Positions 16,343-26,100 of a stretch of DNA of 64,000 nucleotides are shown in pieces. Origin of the DNA: Arthrobacter sp. MYb214 (GTDB lineage: Bacteria > Actinomycetota > Actinomycetes > Actinomycetales > Micrococcaceae); assembly GCF_002979865.1 (NCBI RefSeq), contig NZ_PCPZ01000003.1, forward strand, positions 372,001-436,000. Reading direction: 5' to 3'. The notes below the pieces were generated by a model, which saw only the letters and a program-made list of their open reading frames with translations, did not search any database and was not told the DNA's origin. The translations under genes were made by a program, and so were the position numbers. Within the stretch, counting starts at the first letter, position 1. Each line of letters starts with the position of its first letter.

Positions 16343-17758
16343 ATGATCATCAACTTCGACCCCACACAACCAGATGCCCTGAGCATCAGCGAATTCTGCA
16401 ACACTCAGAAAATCTCCCGAAGTATTTTCTATCGACTTCGACACCGGGCAACCAGCGAATCAGCTGCGGCTCTCCACCCGCACTCCAGAGCACCGAGAGA
16501 GCCAGCCAGGAAATACGGCCCAGCAGTGATCAACGAGCTGGTGAAGATCCGCCAGAAACTCAAAAAGGATGGTTGGGACTACGGTCCCAAAACCATTCAT
16601 TATGAAGCAACGATTAACGAAGACACTTTCCCAGGCGGGAAGATTCCGCCTGTTGCTACGATAGGTCGCTTGCTGGCCGGCGTCGGCCACGTGGACGGTA
16701 ACCCTCGCAAGCGACGGAAATCGTCCTATGTTCCCTTCGCAAGGTCAACGGCCATGGCCCTGTGGCAACTTGATGCTTTTGAATACCGTCCCGCCAAAAA
16801 TCAGCTCATCACCGTGTGCCAGCTCATCGATGATGCCAGCAGATTCGATGTTGGCTCCCGAGCGTTCCAACGCCACGAAAACAGCCAGGACGCTCAAGAA
16901 GTACTCGTGCGCGCCATCGCTGAGTACGGTGCACCACAAGAGGTGCTCAGTGATAATTCCAAAGCGTTCAACCAGTTACGTAGCGGGACATTCGGTTCAG
17001 TAGAAATCTTTCTCGCATCCAAAGGAACCATGCCGATCACTGGGCTTCCTGGAAGGCCTACTACTCAGGGGAAGAACGAACGTTCACACCGTACGTTGCA
17101 ACGTTTCTTGACGGCGAACAAGCCACAGGATCTGGCTGATGTGCAGAGGCTATTGAAACGCTACCGAGAACACTACAACAAACGCAGACCGCATCAATCC
17201 TTGAACCAAGCGACCCCACAGGCTGCCTGGGAACTGCTGGAACATACACCGGCCACTGAACCGATTCACTTATCAGTGTTGGAAGCGAAAGCTGCCGAGT
17301 ATTTGAGCAAACGTCGATTAGCTCAGGCTACGGCCAGTAGGTTGGATGTGGTGGTGTCGAAGTCGGGTGAAATCATGAAAAGCACTCATGATGGATCGGA
17401 TCCAGTGCCCCTGTTGGAATCAAATCAGATGCTTGTGGAAGTCACTAAGGAAAACCGCAGGACGTTCTATCAAGGGTTCCACATTTCGTTGCCCACATCG
17501 TTCGCTCGCCGTCAGTTCATCAGGACGATTACGGACACAGAATTTTTGTTGTCTGGCCCTGAGACTAGTGAAGTTGTCCTGTCGTTCCCGTTACCGATGG
17601 TGGCTCTAAAAGTTGAGGGGAAGTTCGTTTCGTCGTATTCAATCAGAGGAATTCAGATGACTATAGCGACTCGTCAATGGGTGAAGAAGGCAGAGCAGTA
17701 CCGTGCCGTCATCCAGGCTCGTGAGCAGCAATCGCCGACGTTCTTTGAACATAGCTAG
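16343..17758 (+). CDS. IS481-family transposase (DDE integrase core)
   Basis: A 471-residue protein counted from the ATG at 16343; upstream in-frame codons would read through the left-end repeats. An N-terminal HTH (ALSISEFCNTQKISRSIFYRL) precedes the rve integrase core. The catalytic triad is visible as D144 (LWQLDAFEY), D204 (EVLSDNSKAF) and E246 (GKNERSHRTL), followed by HYNKRRPHQSLNQATP typical of IS3/IS481 enzymes. A ~150-residue C-terminal extension with beta-rich character is longer than most IS481 members. The frame is intact, so the element may be active. Confidence 0.88.
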   Translation: MIINFDPTQPDALSISEFCNTQKISRSIFYRLRHRATSESAAALHPHSRAPREPARKYGPAVINELVKIRQKLKKDGWDYGPKTIHYEATINEDTFPGGKIPPVATIGRLLAGVGHVDGNPRKRRKSSYVPFARSTAMALWQLDAFEYRPAKNQLITVCQLIDDASRFDVGSRAFQRHENSQDAQEVLVRAIAEYGAPQEVLSDNSKAFNQLRSGTFGSVEIFLASKGTMPITGLPGRPTTQGKNERSHRTLQRFLTANKPQDLADVQRLLKRYREHYNKRRPHQSLNQATPQAAWELLEHTPATEPIHLSVLEAKAAEYLSKRRLAQATASRLDVVVSKSGEIMKSTHDGSDPVPLLESNQMLVEVTKENRRTFYQGFHISLPTSFARRQFIRTITDTEFLLSGPETSEVVLSFPLPMVALKVEGKFVSSYSIRGIQMTIATRQWVKKAEQYRAVIQAREQQSPTFFEHS

Positions 17759-17767
17759 GTGGTATTC

Positions 17768-17805
17768 AGTTACCAACTGCTCAACTCGGTTGGCAGTTGG
17801 TAACT
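17768..17805 (+). terminator. Hairpin after the IS481-type transposase
   Basis: AGTTACCAACTGC and GCAGTTGGTAACT form a perfect 13-bp stem ten bases after the transposase stop. No T-run follows, so it may end transcription weakly or block read-through into the right end. Confidence 0.5.
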
Positions 17806-17878
17806 GTGTACAAAGCCATGAGTTCCACTGTCTACGAAGTGATGAGTTTCAGTGTCCACGAAGTAACGAGATTTCACA
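17806..17878 (-). repeat. Right end of IS481-type element with three inverted transposase-site repeats
   Basis: Read on the minus strand, TTACTTCGTGGACAC, TCACTTCGTAGACAG and a more diverged GGCTTTGTACAC repeat mirror the left end at the same spacing. Confidence 0.65.
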
Positions 17879-17903
17879 CCCGCATACAAGAACAGAAGTA
17901 CCT

Positions 17904-18190
17904 TCAATCGCTATTCTGCAACGGGTCCGGGGTGGTGACTTCGCAGAGGATCTCATCTTTCGTTGGGGTCAGGTGCTGCCCGATCGCAGTCAGGCCCAAG
18001 CCGTCGAGGCTGGCGAAAGTCGTGAGGTCTGGTGCGGTGAAGGTAGGATTGAGCAACGTCGAGGTCTTTCGAGAATGTTTGTGTGGTAACTTCCATTCTT
18101 CTGGAGGGCCTCGACTTTTTCGTGTCTTTCGACATGCCCGGGATTCGGGGTGTTGGATTCAGGTGGTTACACTCTCAATCCTGAAGAGCC
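17904..18190 (-). pseudogene. ISL3-family transposase, N-terminal fragment with its terminal repeat
   Basis: From a TTG at 18056 the minus strand encodes 50 residues (LNPTFTAPDLTTFASLDGLG, then LTAIGQHLTPTKDEILCEVT) that match the N terminus of ISL3 transposases. The frame then stops at 17904, before the zinc-finger. Upstream, the stretch ending at 18190 (GGCTCTTCAGGATTGAGAGT on the minus strand) is an ISL3-type terminal inverted repeat. The rest of the element has been lost, probably when the IS481-type element arrived. Confidence 0.65.
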
Positions 18191-18590
18191 GAAGTTGGCA
18201 CGTAACAGGTCGGGCGATGACAGCGATTAGCATGGATCGTCGCCGAGGAGTTTTACGACCGAATTAGACGACCACGCGGGCTACACGTCACCACCCGAAA
18301 AATCACTCATCGTCTAATTTGGAGCATTGTTCCGGCAAATAAGTAGCGGAAACTGTTTACCTTCACCTCTTATAGCCTCATGATCAGAAAACGAGCGACT
18401 CAAGCTAATCTTGGCCTCGATTCCTGAACACTAGTTGATATACCCGATCAATGAGCATCTACGGGAGCTGTTGCAAACTACGGATATCCATCAGGGTCAG
18501 TCCCCAAGGGCGGTGCTGTCGAAAATAATAAATGACACAAAATTGTTGTCGGCATAGTAGTACCGGAGCTAGCTTCGCGCACTGACTACG
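18191..18590. other. A+T-rich stretch with no recognisable gene
   Basis: Short broken frames only; nothing resembling a family or an RNA. It lies between two ISL3 fragments and is probably decayed mobile DNA. Confidence 0.4.
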
Positions 18591-18795
18591 TGCAGCAAAT
18601 TGCTATCGGTCGTCATGATGGACCAGCTGACGAGCGACATGTGTGTGGGGCGAATTTGACATTGAATAACCTGAAGCAAATCGGTCGGAGCTACCACGGA
18701 ATCATATTCATTATTGGTGCCGGATATGGTTACTCATCGCATAGAAAAGATATAGCCGAACGTCCTGCACCAAACCTATCTTGAAGGAGGCGTCA
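18591..18795 (+). pseudogene. ISL3-family transposase, C-terminal fragment
   Basis: The plus strand reads NLKQIGRSYHG then blurred residues. This corresponds to the NLKRIGRGYRNHxHYR tail of ISL3 transposases, which is also seen in the larger relic at 43.3-44.1 kb. The following CTGCACCA...CTTGAAG resembles that copy's right end. Strongly decayed. Confidence 0.5.
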
Positions 18796-19031
18796 AACTC
18801 ACCATCTAGACTGCGTCTATTTTGTAATAAATGGTATTAGAATGCACCTCCTCATATCTTGAACAGATGATAGAAATTATTTCAAGTTTTGCGTTACTAT
18901 CATCCCAATGGACAATTTCACGTGTCGACAGAATACGATCTTAATTTCATAAAACTAGTATCGGTCAAAGCTAACCAGAGTGCTGCGACTTCCAGTAGCG
19001 AATATTTGTTGACGGGCAAGGAACGACACTT

Positions 19032-19967
19032 TTGGATATATCTCAATCTAAGACGACAAGGCTATTACTCTCCCAATCCCTGGATTCGACTGGACAAACT
19101 GCTTCTTGGATTGGTCCTTTGCTTGCGCTAGGGACTCGCGCTTCCAGATATTCTTCGAAGCTTGAAAAACGTCAGCTTGTAGTCGCAGTCTCTGTACCGA
19201 TACGCGATTTTGCGGCAGTTCTGATTGGCTGCGGTTGGGTGCTTGCTAGCAAGCCCAAGCAGCTCGACACCCCACTAGAAGTGCTCAGAAAACTGCAAGC
19301 AGGAGACATTATTCGTGTACTGAACTCCTCAGAAATCATTGTGGGCCGTTTCTCGTCCCTCAGCGAAGATCAGATCCCCCCTCGTGCAAATTTTGCCGGT
19401 TCGGAGTGGAACATCGAGCGGATTAAAGCCGTGTTACCCATAGACGACCCTGGCTACACGGCGAGATCACTTCACCCCGAACTTTCAGCGATTCACCGGT
19501 TTGCCGGACTAGCCAAGAATTGGGAATCCCACTTAGCAGGCCCGACTGCCGACCTCGGTATTGTTGGCACCTTGACTTGGATCAACGAGGAAATGAAATA
19601 CTACCTTGGCTTAGAACATGATCCTTACGATCTTGGCTCCCTAGATTCCGTCCTACTTCCAAAATATTTGCATGTTGCAACTTGGTACACCCATCTATAC
19701 CACTCCACTGGGTTCGATGAGCGATTAGATGCCGCGAACAACCTGAGATCAATCATTCTTGACGGGAATGGAGCCATTAGTCACTTAAACGAATTAGAGA
19801 GTTCCGTCATCTTCTGTGTAATTGATCGCTCGTTAAGTGATGACACTGGCGCCGAAGTAATTAAGCAATTGCGAAACATGAGGGGTACACCATTGTCATT
19901 AGCAGATGATCTCCGGTGGAATCCACCGCGTGGTATTGAAGCTCTCGCATTTACGGTTCCGCAATGA
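19032..19967 (+). CDS. Uncharacterised first gene of the DISARM-like operon
   Basis: A 311-residue soluble protein starting at TTG with AAGGA eight bases upstream. It opens a five-gene operon: its stop overlaps the next start (ATGA). The sequence has an ordered N-terminal region (WIGPLLALGTRASRYSSKLE, then QLVVAVSVPIRDFAAVLIGC) and a C-terminal alpha/beta-looking part (SSVIFCVIDRSLSDDTGAEV). No catalytic motif or family is recognised. Together with the next gene (820 residues in total) it would be about the size of a DrmE protein, so it may be the N-terminal half of a split DrmE, or a separate sensor. Codon use is A+T-rich like the rest of the operon. Confidence 0.7.
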   Translation: MDISQSKTTRLLLSQSLDSTGQTASWIGPLLALGTRASRYSSKLEKRQLVVAVSVPIRDFAAVLIGCGWVLASKPKQLDTPLEVLRKLQAGDIIRVLNSSEIIVGRFSSLSEDQIPPRANFAGSEWNIERIKAVLPIDDPGYTARSLHPELSAIHRFAGLAKNWESHLAGPTADLGIVGTLTWINEEMKYYLGLEHDPYDLGSLDSVLLPKYLHVATWYTHLYHSTGFDERLDAANNLRSIILDGNGAISHLNELESSVIFCVIDRSLSDDTGAEVIKQLRNMRGTPLSLADDLRWNPPRGIEALAFTVPQ

Positions 19968-21493
19968 ATCGTATATCTAACGTCAACGCCCGATATTCCG
20001 CACAGGATTCACTAATTCGCTATGGAGTTGAAATGCTACTAGTCAGTGATCCACTGGGCGAAACGCTAAACCGAACAGTTTACAATCTTTCACGACTTAT
20101 TCGTGGTCAAAACTTAAGCTCGCTAGAGGATCTGGAATCCGCTGCTAAGGCTTTGCTTTGGCGGCAGATTACGCGACCAGGACCGCCTAAATACAGCCAA
20201 GGGCTTGGCGAAATATGCGAGACAATCCAACGGCAAACGGCACGATTCAGTCATATGATCGAAGATCAAACCTTACTGATGGACTTAGGGGAAACTGCCG
20301 AACAAATATTGCTTGCCGATCCTCCATTAGGCAAGACCTTACTGGAATCTTGCCAGGAAGTCGGCGCTGATAAAGCAGTTGTACTGGCAGCAAACCGCCC
20401 GGCGGCTCAAGATCTGCGTACATGGCTAGAACCTTTAGGAATCACGGTACTTACGCGAAGTGAGTGGGCAAGGCTCCGGGATCCTTTTGAAGTAACCTAC
20501 GTCATCGGACCCCCAAAGTTCTTTGGACCTTCTTTAGTCACCGCACCTGTTACTAACGAGCTTAGCTACATTTTACCGTCGTGGTTCAGAGATCGCAGTA
20601 TTCCTCTTTCTTCAATTTCTGACTACTCCGAAGGAAAAATCGAAGTAAGACAACGCCTTTTTACAGTTAATTCTGGACTAGAAGTCGCGGCTAAATCAGT
20701 TGAGAATACGGCTGAGGAAACACCGGAACTCGAATCGTACCTCCCACAAGCGGTCTGGCCATCATTCAGTGACTCAACAAAGGAACCTACCGAAGACGAG
20801 GCTCGCGCCAGAAAGATCTACCTGAGCGGCGATTACTCCATCTGGCTCGATGACGGCGATCGCATCCGAACAGTAGATGTTGGTAACCCGCCAGGCGAAC
20901 GAGTTTCTTATTCGAGTGTCAAGTCCGTGAAGTGTGGAACAGTCCTGCTTCTTCGACAAGGCGTTTCTGAATATGGTGCCCTCTACGATGCTTCAAAAAG
21001 GGCATTGGGCAAGCGTGCTACTGAAATTGCATTAACACAATCAAGCTGGAAACAAATCTTGAAAAAACGATTAAATGAGTATAGTAGAATATACGTCACC
21101 AACCAGCTCAAGAGAGCCGGAGTATCAACACCAAATCGCGCACTCGCTTGGACTGAAGAAAATCTAATCTGCCCACAGAAAAAGAACGACTTCCTATCGC
21201 TTTTACGTTGGCTGGGGATCCCCGAAGAGCCCACATTCAGCAACGCAATGGCGCTTAGGCTGCAAACTTATAGAACTCGAAATACCGTCTTGAAGGATTT
21301 GGAAGATTCCGTTTCAAAAGCAAACATGAGTCTTCTTGAAAAAAACGGATTCATTCAAATAGAATACACAACAGAAGGCTTTAGGGGGATTCTCGCAACA
21401 AGAGTTCTAGCAATTTCGCCAAAATACGAAATTGTTCCTAAGTCCAGCCTTAGAGTTCCAGCTATTGACAGGAGCGCCAAGTGGCTCGAATGA
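19964..21493 (+). CDS. DrmE-like DISARM accessory protein
   Basis: A 509-residue protein joined to its neighbours by an ATGA overlap at the start and a 13-base overlap at the end. The C-terminal ~180 residues show an IYLSGDYSIWLDDGDRI beta-module, GTVLLLRQGVSEYGALYD, then helices with SSWKQILKKRL and GVSTPNRALAWTEENLICPQ. This domain order resembles the end of DrmE of class 2 DISARM. The N-terminal part lacks recognisable helicase or nuclease motifs. Assignment rests on this domain pattern plus operon context; a distinct uncharacterised family is possible. Confidence 0.5.
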   Translation: MNRISNVNARYSAQDSLIRYGVEMLLVSDPLGETLNRTVYNLSRLIRGQNLSSLEDLESAAKALLWRQITRPGPPKYSQGLGEICETIQRQTARFSHMIEDQTLLMDLGETAEQILLADPPLGKTLLESCQEVGADKAVVLAANRPAAQDLRTWLEPLGITVLTRSEWARLRDPFEVTYVIGPPKFFGPSLVTAPVTNELSYILPSWFRDRSIPLSSISDYSEGKIEVRQRLFTVNSGLEVAAKSVENTAEETPELESYLPQAVWPSFSDSTKEPTEDEARARKIYLSGDYSIWLDDGDRIRTVDVGNPPGERVSYSSVKSVKCGTVLLLRQGVSEYGALYDASKRALGKRATEIALTQSSWKQILKKRLNEYSRIYVTNQLKRAGVSTPNRALAWTEENLICPQKKNDFLSLLRWLGIPEEPTFSNAMALRLQTYRTRNTVLKDLEDSVSKANMSLLEKNGFIQIEYTTEGFRGILATRVLAISPKYEIVPKSSLRVPAIDRSAKWLE

Positions 21494-23193
21494 TACCGTC
21501 ATTTTGTCCAAGTGATGTCCCTCCGGGCGAAAAAGCTGTGTATTCGGCTTTTCAAGGGGAAGACAATACACGGGACTGGACAATTCTTCATTCGCTTGGA
21601 ATAGCCAACCATATTCGTCAAGTGCAAGGTGAATCTGATTTTGTCTTTATTGTTCCGGGTTCAGGAGTACTAGTTGTAGAAGTTAAGTCTCACCTAACCG
21701 TTGGCCGGGATGAAGACGGTACGTGGACGCTCGGTAATGACAAACCTACTTCGCGTGGCCCTTTTCAACAAGCTAACGAAGCTATGCACAGCATACTGAA
21801 GTTCTTGGATAAGCAGAAATTGCATCTGGAAGACGTTCCTGTTCTATTTGCAGTATGGTTTACCGGAGTACGTGCACGTGCACTTCTCCCGAAGAATCCA
21901 GAATGGCATGATTGGCAAGTCCTCGACATAACCGACCTGAATAATCCACGTAAAGCAATCTTGAATGTTCTGGCAGCAGGTTCCAGCCATCTCGGCTCTA
22001 AGGTGAGAAGGTTTAGTACGGGCCTCTATGGCCCTGATTCTGCGAAAGCCAAGAGCATCGCGAGCGTGCTGCGCCCCAAGTTCGAATTGGCGACAGTCGG
22101 CTCGGATAGACGTAGAGACCGGGAAGCAAATCTAAATAGCTTCGTAGAAGAACAGTATCTGGCTCTTGATTCAGCCAGTGATAATTTGTCGATGCTTTTC
22201 TACGGTCCAGCCGGTTCTGGAAAAACATTCTTGGCACAAGAATCAGCTCGTCGCGAGGCGTCTCTTGACAGGCAAGGTCGGCTACTTTGCTACAACCGTC
22301 TTCTCGGAACGCATCTGGCTCAACAGATGAAGGGCGTTAAAGGGCTTACGACAGGAACTCTTCATCAGGAGCTGCTACGTATATCAGGTCTTGATCGCGT
22401 TCCGGAAAATGCAACTCCTTCATTTTGGAATGAGGAACTCCCGGAGCGTGCGTTAGAGAATATTTTGAATACAGGAGACAAATATGTCGGTGATTTCCTT
22501 GTAGTGGACGAAATTCAAGACATAGCCAAAGAACCACTACTCGATGTACTGGACGCGATGGTGGATGGGGGACTCCAAAATGGACGTCTTCTCTTCTACG
22601 GAGATTTTGAACGCCAAGCCATCTATACAAACAAAATGGGACGGGGTCTACTCTTCCAACGTTCCTCACAGATGTCGCAGTTCAAACTTGTTATGAATTG
22701 TCGTAATGTCCCCAGGATTGGTTACCAGACCAATATGCTCACAAAGCTCCAGCCGGGATACTCGCTGTTCCGCCGAGAAGATGACGGCATAGATCCGGAG
22801 ATCCGAAAATATAAGCGAGCTGAAGACCAAACCGCATTTCTGTCCTCGGCTATCCGCAAGTTAAAAGCTGAAGGATACTCGCTGGATGAGATCGTGGTCC
22901 TTAGCCCACTGAGGGACATGTCAGCGGCCGCCCAAACTACCGATCCTTGGTTACGCCAGATTCTTTCATTCTTGGGTGATTCTTTGGAGACTACGCCAGG
23001 TAAGGTTCGCTATTCAACGATCCATGCGTTTAAGGGGTTGGAAGCACCGGTGGTTATCTTGACGGATCTTGATCACCGACATATGAGGCCACACGTAGAA
23101 GCACTCCTATACGTTGCCCTTACGCGGGCTACAGATCGCCTAATTGCATTTGCTGACGAGACGACACTCAAAAATCTTATAGGAAAAGGCTAA
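21481..23193 (+). CDS. NERD-domain nuclease-related superfamily 1 helicase
   Basis: A 570-residue two-part protein. Residues ~25-110 form a NERD domain whose PD-(D/E)xK-like triad is visible: D53 (GESDFVF) and E67-x-K69 (LVVEVKS). Residues ~220-570 form a UvrD/DUF2075-like helicase: Walker A GPAGSGKT (242-249), Walker B FLVVDEIQDI (D343, E344), motif V STIHAFKGLEAPVVILTDL and motif VI VALTRATDRLI. The GTG at 21481 is chosen because AGGAG sits six bases upstream; an ATG at 21490 has no such site. Predicted ATP-driven DNA translocase with a nuclease module. Its place directly before drmA suggests it acts in the same complex and may replace the missing DrmC nuclease. Confidence 0.82.
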   Translation: MARMIPSFCPSDVPPGEKAVYSAFQGEDNTRDWTILHSLGIANHIRQVQGESDFVFIVPGSGVLVVEVKSHLTVGRDEDGTWTLGNDKPTSRGPFQQANEAMHSILKFLDKQKLHLEDVPVLFAVWFTGVRARALLPKNPEWHDWQVLDITDLNNPRKAILNVLAAGSSHLGSKVRRFSTGLYGPDSAKAKSIASVLRPKFELATVGSDRRRDREANLNSFVEEQYLALDSASDNLSMLFYGPAGSGKTFLAQESARREASLDRQGRLLCYNRLLGTHLAQQMKGVKGLTTGTLHQELLRISGLDRVPENATPSFWNEELPERALENILNTGDKYVGDFLVVDEIQDIAKEPLLDVLDAMVDGGLQNGRLLFYGDFERQAIYTNKMGRGLLFQRSSQMSQFKLVMNCRNVPRIGYQTNMLTKLQPGYSLFRREDDGIDPEIRKYKRAEDQTAFLSSAIRKLKAEGYSLDEIVVLSPLRDMSAAAQTTDPWLRQILSFLGDSLETTPGKVRYSTIHAFKGLEAPVVILTDLDHRHMRPHVEALLYVALTRATDRLIAFADETTLKNLIGKG

Positions 23194-26100
23194 TGTCAAC
23201 TACTGAAGCTCGAGAAACCATTGAGTCAGAGATTCGCCGGGAACTATTCGGACCCCACGAAGGTGAACAATCAGTTGGCAGACCAATAGACACGTCTAGC
23301 GGCTCTGTCTCCTTTGCATCTATTGAAGACAGCCGTGGAAGATTCTATGACAGCGTCACGAACCAAGAAATCATAAGCTCCGGCACGCCTCTTACCAGAT
23401 ACGGTATCGGCGTTCTTCATGGTGGTGGGAATATCTCCACCGAATATACTCAAGAAACACTAGACCTGACCCAAGTTGCTGGAATTTCCCACAACGATGA
23501 AGATGCTCCTGGGTTTCCAGTGGAAGTGCTTTCCTCAAGCAATTTAGCGGAATCCGACTCGGACGATTTCGATCTAACTAGCGCGAATAGTTTTAAACCA
23601 TCATCAATGGCGATTTCGTTTCAGTGTCGGGTATCGGATGAAGGCCTACTCAAGCTACGAGTAGATTGCGCCTACTACGATCGCATCTCAGCAAAGATCG
23701 CCGGAAACTCAAAATCTATCGATTGGTGGGTAAGGCATCCGCTTTCGCTGGCTGCCTCAATTCCGGGGAATCTATTGATCGATCGCATACACCGACTCAC
23801 CCCTGTTTCAACCACGTCAGAACAATTAAATCCGAGGATTTCACCAATTGTTCAGGTGTTCAGTCGACCTGTTCCTAAATCGTCAGATGCCAATCTACGA
23901 TTGGTCACGCTTGCTTTAGTCAATCAGACACCTGGCACTGGGCCTGAAAACACGTTCTTCCAAGTGTCCTTCTCCCTCGCCCCAGAGAACAAACTTGAGA
24001 TCACCCCGTACCTTGATACCCAGTTGGTCGATCTTGATGAAGAAGAACAGTCCTTCGAGCTGCTGTATCGCAACAAACGAACCTACGCTATCGGGCACGG
24101 TTGTGCAGCTGAGTGGACTACCACTGCTAATGGAAGCTCTGTCAGTTCGCTAAGGGCTGCCGCTTTACCAGCCCACGAAGTAGTCAGTTTGACCCCAAAC
24201 GTCTACTTGACCGATTCGCGAGGAGACTACCTTTACGATGCAGTTGGTCGTCGTCAGGCGCTAACTATAAGTATGAAGCAACTTGCTACAGGGAGCATGG
24301 AGGCTTCGACGCAAGTCGAGCTGCTTCTAGACTCATACGCTACTTGGATCGCCGCTAGGAAGGCCGAAATTATCGGCCTTCCTTCGCAATATCATGCTGC
24401 TGCGAAAAATCATATGGATAAAGCTGAGTCAGCCCTTGAACGTATGCGTTCTGGGTGGACACTCGTTAACTCTAGTGAGATTGCGCAGCAAGCATTCCGT
24501 TGGACCAACGAAGCCATGCTTCATCAGCAAATTCGCTCAAGTTTTCCGCTGCGAAAGGTAGTCCGGCAGAAGGATGGGACGATACGACCTGATGGTCGTC
24601 ATCCATCCCTTGAGGTTCCGACTGGACGAGGTTCCTGGCGCCCGTTCCAGATTGCATTCATCCTGGCAAGCCTACCGGAGCTGATCGAGCCTTCTCACCA
24701 TGTGAGAGAAACTGTTGATCTCATCTTCTTTCCAACTGGGGGAGGTAAAACAGAAGCGTATCTTGGAGCCAGTGCCATTAGCCTATTAGCACGGCGCTTA
24801 CGGGATCCAAACGACTCCGGTACAGATACCATAATGCGGTACACGTTAAGACTTCTAACAGCACAGCAATTTTTGCGAGCTGCTTCGCTGATATGCGTGC
24901 TCGAGGACATTAGATCTCAGAACGAACGGGCATTGGGATCTGCTCCGTTCGGAATTGGAATTTGGCTTGGCGGGTCTTCCACGCCGAATACTTGGAAATC
25001 TGCAGTCGAAAGCTACTCTCAGCTAAGCAAGAATGCTGCTGCGAAAAACCCCTTTCTACTACTGCGCTGCCCATGGTGTGGCACCGAAATGGGGACGAAG
25101 CCTAAGGGACGCAATCAGCAGGATGTAATTGGCTACGAGTTGGTCGGCAAGAAAGTAAGACTACGCTGCATCGATCCAAGATGCCTTTACTCTCGACGGT
25201 CTGGACTCCCCGTTCATGTAGTTGATGAAGACATCTACCAGGCCCAACCTTCTCTGGTTATCGGCACGGTCGACAAGTTCGCTATGACTGCGTGGAAGCC
25301 AGAAGCCAGAGCTTTGTTCGGAATCGGCGATGATGGCACTCGGTTGTTGTCCCCTCCAAACCTAATAATACAAGACGAGCTACACCTAATTTCAGGCCCG
25401 CTTGGATCGATGGTCGGGTTGTATGAAACCATCATTGGCGAGTTATGCACCGACCGGCGGTCCGGTAAAAATATAGTTCCAAAAATCATTGCAGCTACCG
25501 CGACGATTCGCCGATACGAGGAGCAGGTTGTGAGTCTCTACGGCCGGACTAAAACGTCTCTCTTCCCTCCTCATGGATTAGAAGAAGGCCGTTCATTCTT
25601 TGCTGAGCCAGCGAGAGACGACAAGGGTCGGTTAGAACCCGGACGACGCTACCTCGGCATAATGAGTTCTTCGTTAGGGTCAATGCAAACTGTACAGACG
25701 AGGGTAACTGCCGCCACCTTACAAGGTGCGGCTAAGCTACCGGAAGAAAAGAGGGATGGATATTGGACCAATCTCAATTTTCTAAACTCACTACGCGAGC
25801 TGGGAAATACTGTGTCACTCCTCGAATCAGATGTTCCCGATTATCTTAGTGGACTCCGACGAAGGGACGGTATAACCCCGCGGTGGCCCAAAAGGGTATT
25901 GGAATTGACTTCGCGTAGGCGTTCAGATGAAATTCCTAAAGCAATTCAGGAGCTTCAGGTTAATTATGCGCCCGGCAGTGATGCCCAGGATGTTATAGAT
26001 ATATGCCTAGCTTCAAATATTATTGAAGTCGGTGTGGACATCGACCGTTTGGGCCTAATGACGATTGTTGGACAGCCGAAGACAACTGCCCAGTATATTC

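Larger units (their letters stand above)
16204..17878 (+). mobile_element. IS481-type insertion sequence, apparently complete
   Basis: Both ends begin with TGT in opposite orientation. The outermost ~75 bases align end to end, including the repeated block ACTTCGTGGACAC and the linker GAACTCATGACTTCGT (AAACTCATCACTTCGT at the other end). One intact transposase gene lies inside, followed by a terminator. I could not see a target-site duplication (flanks GTAAG and CCCGC). It interrupts or abuts an IS110 relic on the left and an ISL3 relic on the right. Confidence 0.7.

Noticed and set aside
16195-17888. Target-site duplication of the IS481-type element
   Set aside because: The bases flanking both TGT ends (GTAAG and CCCGC) do not match, so no duplication is claimed.
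18889-19131. 80-codon frame overlapping the first defence gene
   Set aside because: It lacks a ribosome-binding site and overlaps the better-supported TTG-started gene by 100 bases in another frame.
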